A stretch of DNA of 64,000 nt from Macquaria australasica (lineage: Eukaryota; Chordata; Actinopteri; Centrarchiformes; Percichthyidae), in NCBI GenBank assembly GCA_005408345.1, contig SEMN01000319.1:372001-436000 (forward strand), written 5' to 3'. The translations under genes were made by a program, and so were the position numbers. Position 1 is the first letter of the stretch. Every line of letters begins with the position of its first letter. This document shows positions 60,765 to 64,000 of this stretch, one piece after another. The notes below the pieces were generated by a model, which did not search any database, was not told the DNA's origin, and was given only the letters and a program-made list of their open reading frames with translations.

Positions 60765-62630
60765 GTTATGAAGCTTTTCACTTGTGCATAAAAAGTTCAT
60801 TCTTGACCTTGGAAAAGAGAAGTTTGACAAAAAAAAGAAAAGAAGAGAAAATCGTAACTTGAGGTCCACGTATTAGCTTTTGCTGGTGGAAAGCTCTGGA
60901 AAAAAAGTAAATCAAGTGGACCTCGAGTTTAATTCCCTTTGGCAAAGTGGTTTGTGACTGTTTTATATTTATATTATTTTGCATGCTTATCAATTTGTAG
61001 ACTTTTTTTCTTGCTTGCTTTTTATTTAAAGACATTTCACGGGTATATTTTTCCATTATTTTGTCCATCATTTCTATTGGTTATATTATTTTACTCACCA
61101 ACTTAACAGCTGAGCTGTGAGGATGCAGCAACATCACAAGAAGCTGATGTAAAAGCTGAATCATCACAGAGACGAGAAACTGTGAAAGGGAAGTAGAGCA
61201 GCAACAAAGTCAAATCAATATTTTTCCCCAAACGAAATAACTTTTTCTTCTCAACAGAAAAGCTGCCACGTGCTGTTGCACACACTTTATGGCCATAATA
61301 CTTGCAATGGGAATAGAAAGAGCTATATGAAGAGAGCATATGAGTTGTTTTCTTGTTGCAGTATTGATATTGATATAATAGGGAGAAGAACTGGGGAAGA
61401 GAGGGCAAGAGAGACAGAGAAGACAAGACAGAGAAAACTAAAAACAGGGGTGAAAAACACATAATGCTGAGAAAGGGAACACTGACAGGGCTAAACCAAA
61501 ATACCAAGTAAGTTGAAGATTATTTGGCCCTGAAAGGAGGATATAAACTGGCCGAGTGAGCGTCTCTGTGGAGTCAGAGATGCTGAGCAGAGATGGAGGC
61601 CGACCAGCACCAGGCTCAGTGCCCACACTCCAGCCGCTGACACTGAAAACCATAAGTTAAAGCATACAAAGCTGCTCACTGTGCAGCAGAACACTGTAAA
61701 ACACATCTGTTTGTTAAAAACCTTTAAAAACAGTGTATTACTGTTATGTTATCTATAATATCTTGTTATAAGAGGACAGAGACCTTGACTGGTAAGCAGA
61801 AAACTGCTGTTTAGCATTGTACTATTGTTAGCACTTTTTCCAGGATCACATTTCCTATAAACCCTTTTTGATTCTTCTTTTGGCCTTTCATTTCTTCTAC
61901 ATTAACATAAACTCTTCAGTTTTATTTAACCTGGAAAAACATTGCGCTCTTTCTGTTTCATGTCTGACATGGCTTGCATGCAAAAAGCAAAAATCTTCTC
62001 AGCAGACGAATTTGTTAGTAATCACACCAATGTCTCTGAATTACAGTGGTAACTTATTTATGTTATAATATTCCATGTAGCTACACACAAACTTTAAATA
62101 TAATTGTAAGATAAATCCATGTCAACAAAGGAGGAAAACCTGTATTTAAACTTGTCAAGGTGACTTAGCTCAGGCCCAAACTTTACTGTATTGTGAAAGC
62201 CTTTGGGGGCAGTAATGCCAGTAAAACATTCTGAAAATGAGCCAAAATGAAGAGAACAAGATGAAAAATGCAAAAGACAGCAAAAGAGTTGAAGACAGAG
62301 AACACGCATAGAGAAAAGAATTAGTAATGGAGCGAAGAATGAGAACAAAAACAAGAGAGGAGGAGAAAGAGCAACAGAAAAACCAAGACAGAGAGGATAA
62401 AGAGAACAAGGGAACTGGAGAGTGGCCTGAAAGAGAAAGCGATATGGGCTCTGCAGTGACAATCAAAGCTGGCTGGTCCTGTCTGACGGTCGTTAGCTCT
62501 GCCAGCGCCGTGCCGCCTCCACAAAACGTCTGCTGGCCTCACTCAGATTCCCAGACACGGCTACAAATTATTACAAATGGTGTTTTCGCTTAGAAAAACA
62601 TAGGCCGACGCTCAGTGATTTCAGTGGAAA

Positions 62631-62631
<1 letters not shown>

Positions 62632-62663
<32 letters not shown>
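62632..62663 (+). repeat. (CA)n microsatellite
   Basis: About 16 uninterrupted AC units. Confidence 0.95.
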
Positions 62664-62666
<3 letters not shown>

Positions 62667-63454
62667 ACACAACATCTTAGTCAGGGTCACCAGGTTGACA
62701 GCAAAGTCCATGAAAAAACCATGTGCATGAAATGACATGAGCATAGTGTTTCCGTGGTTGCTTAGGATCTCTGCCAACACTGACTAATAAACTTTCCTGT
62801 TATATTATTTCCTGTTTTAAATTAAACAAAACAGCCTGTCGAGTCTCCCATCAGTGCAAGATGATGGCCCTGTACAACTGCACAGGCAAAGACTGGCTCG
62901 TGGCATTTATTTTACCCATGCAAGTGATGTGGCTCTACGGATGGCAATGGATGTACAGACAACTATCACTGGATTCCTTTGACACTGAAGAAAACTTAAA
63001 AATGTGATGATTCTCAGGCAAGTTCTGCAGATATAAGGAGCGTCTTCTTTTTCCATGATTTCTAAGCAGATTTATGGATGTTTATTTGTGATGGACATAG
63101 AAGATAACAACCTCGGGAAGTGTAAGTCATACTGAATCTAAAAATGTGTGTATCCTGTCTGTGTGTTGTGAGTTATGCAAACTGGGGCTAAGGGTTTTAC
63201 AATACCTTAATTGCCTGCATGAGCTTTGTGTCCCAGCCTCTGCTGCAGCTCCAACTACAGGACTGACTTCATTGATAAGCAGATAAACAGGACAAACTAC
63301 AATAACTGACTTCCTGTTGATTTTAGAACACTAGCATGCACTTGTCCCTTTCACCTCGCATGCAGTGGCTTTGCATTATGTCTCTCACTTCATGCCTCCC
63401 CTTCAACTCTCTTGCGACACCCTGGCGAGATGCGCCTCACAATTTGAAAACCTC

Positions 63455-64000
63455 TGCTCTATCACCACCAGCGGGTTGACATTTTTGGCTTTTAGTGAAA
63501 TATCTTGACAGCTATTGGATGGATGCCCAGAGGGTGATTCCTGCTGACTTTGGTGTTCCTCTGACTTTTCCTTTGGTGCCACCAGCAGGTCAAAGTTTTC
63601 ACTTATCCACTGAAATACCTCAACATCTAAACAGTGGATTTTGTACAGACATTGTAGTTCCCAGATAATGAACCCCTGACTTTTCCTCTAGCGCCGCCAT
63701 GACGTTTACATTTGTGGTTTTTAATTAAATACCTCAACAACTATTGGATTGATTGGCATGGAATTTGTTCCCCTTGGGTAGTAACTTTGATGATCCCTTA
63801 ACTCTTCTAGCGCCATCATCAGGTCAAAATTGAAATTTCTCCAACCCTTACATACCTAACTAATCAGTTGTACTTTTTTACTACTTAGCAAATGTTCACA
63901 TGCTAACACGCTAAATGAAGATGGTGAATATGGTAAGAAATATACCTGCCAAATATCAGCATGTTAGCATTTCAATGTGAGCATGTTAGCATGCTGATTT
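63455..64000 (+). repeat. R1 dispersed repeat, cut by the window end
   Basis: ACCACCAGCGGGTTGACATT, CTATTGGATGGATG, GTGCCACCAGCAGGTCAAAG, CTCTAGCGCCGCCATGACG, TAGCGCCATCATCAGGTC and the terminal TTAGCA-TGCTAAC cluster follow R1 order over at least three modules. The end of the family lies beyond 64000. Confidence 0.75.

Larger units (their letters stand above)
57800..63440. other. unassigned AT-rich stretch
   Basis: It holds a C15-T12 tract (60738-60764), a (CA)n run (62632-62663) and purine-rich DNA at 62220-62420 that creates the short frames there. No gene, RNA or repeat family recognised. Confidence 0.3.

Noticed and set aside
61103..61507. 134-codon minus-strand frame resembling a membrane protein
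   Set aside because: Hydrophobicity follows from an AG-rich plus strand; no start context, domain or splice border.

Overview
The window is non-coding nuclear DNA from a ray-finned fish, most likely a percomorph teleost. Three things point there: long simple repeats, introns-or-desert composition with stops in all frames, and many fragments of repeat families I recognise from teleost genomes (Tc1/mariner elements, L2-like LINE fragments, small inverted-repeat elements, solo LTRs). I see no intact protein-coding gene, no tRNA or rRNA, and nothing bacterial or viral beyond old repeat copies. It could be a gene desert or the inside of very large introns; the sequence alone does not decide. Three short stretches (6006-6034, about 29154-29282, 57698-57793) have exon-like splice borders and are given as low-confidence candidates.

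Layout. 0-9 kb: the end of a hAT-like element (about 540-765), a module of a dispersed repeat (2878-3015), a possible miniature element (5200-5770), a microexon candidate (6006) and a compact double inverted repeat (7016-7106). 9-16 kb is dense in mobile DNA: a fold-back element (9648-10098), a complete solo LTR with a 5-bp target duplication and a large CTG expansion (10164-10661), the last coding part and tail of a LINE (10763-11160), another LINE tail (12262-12480), a 678-bp fold-back element (14166-14843) and a decayed Tc1 transposase on the minus strand (15300-15970). 16-24 kb is mostly unassigned, with a nested pair of repeats at 20150-20620 and a TTAGGTTTAGGCAC-type repeat at 22465.

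24-27 kb holds a LINE reverse transcriptase fragment (24160-24320), a small inverted-repeat element (24497-24637) and the most striking object of the window: an 837-bp transposon-like element (25566-26402) with 39-bp perfect terminal inverted repeats, an 8-bp target duplication, an internal tandem array of exact 53-bp units built on a 16-bp palindrome, and a short helix-turn-helix-like reading frame.

27-64 kb carries many copies of two dispersed families, here called R1 (27930, 30370, 31700, 40320, 44325, 48440, 63455) and R2 (9290, 42115, 44055, 46180, 56510), two more solo LTRs (33869-34424 and 40567-41026), a collapsed Tc1 element with an AT-rich loop (34846-35145), a LINE endonuclease fragment (47200-47400), microsatellites, and long stretches where I recognise nothing. 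These parts do not work together as a pathway; the window is a record of successive insertions, several of them nested.
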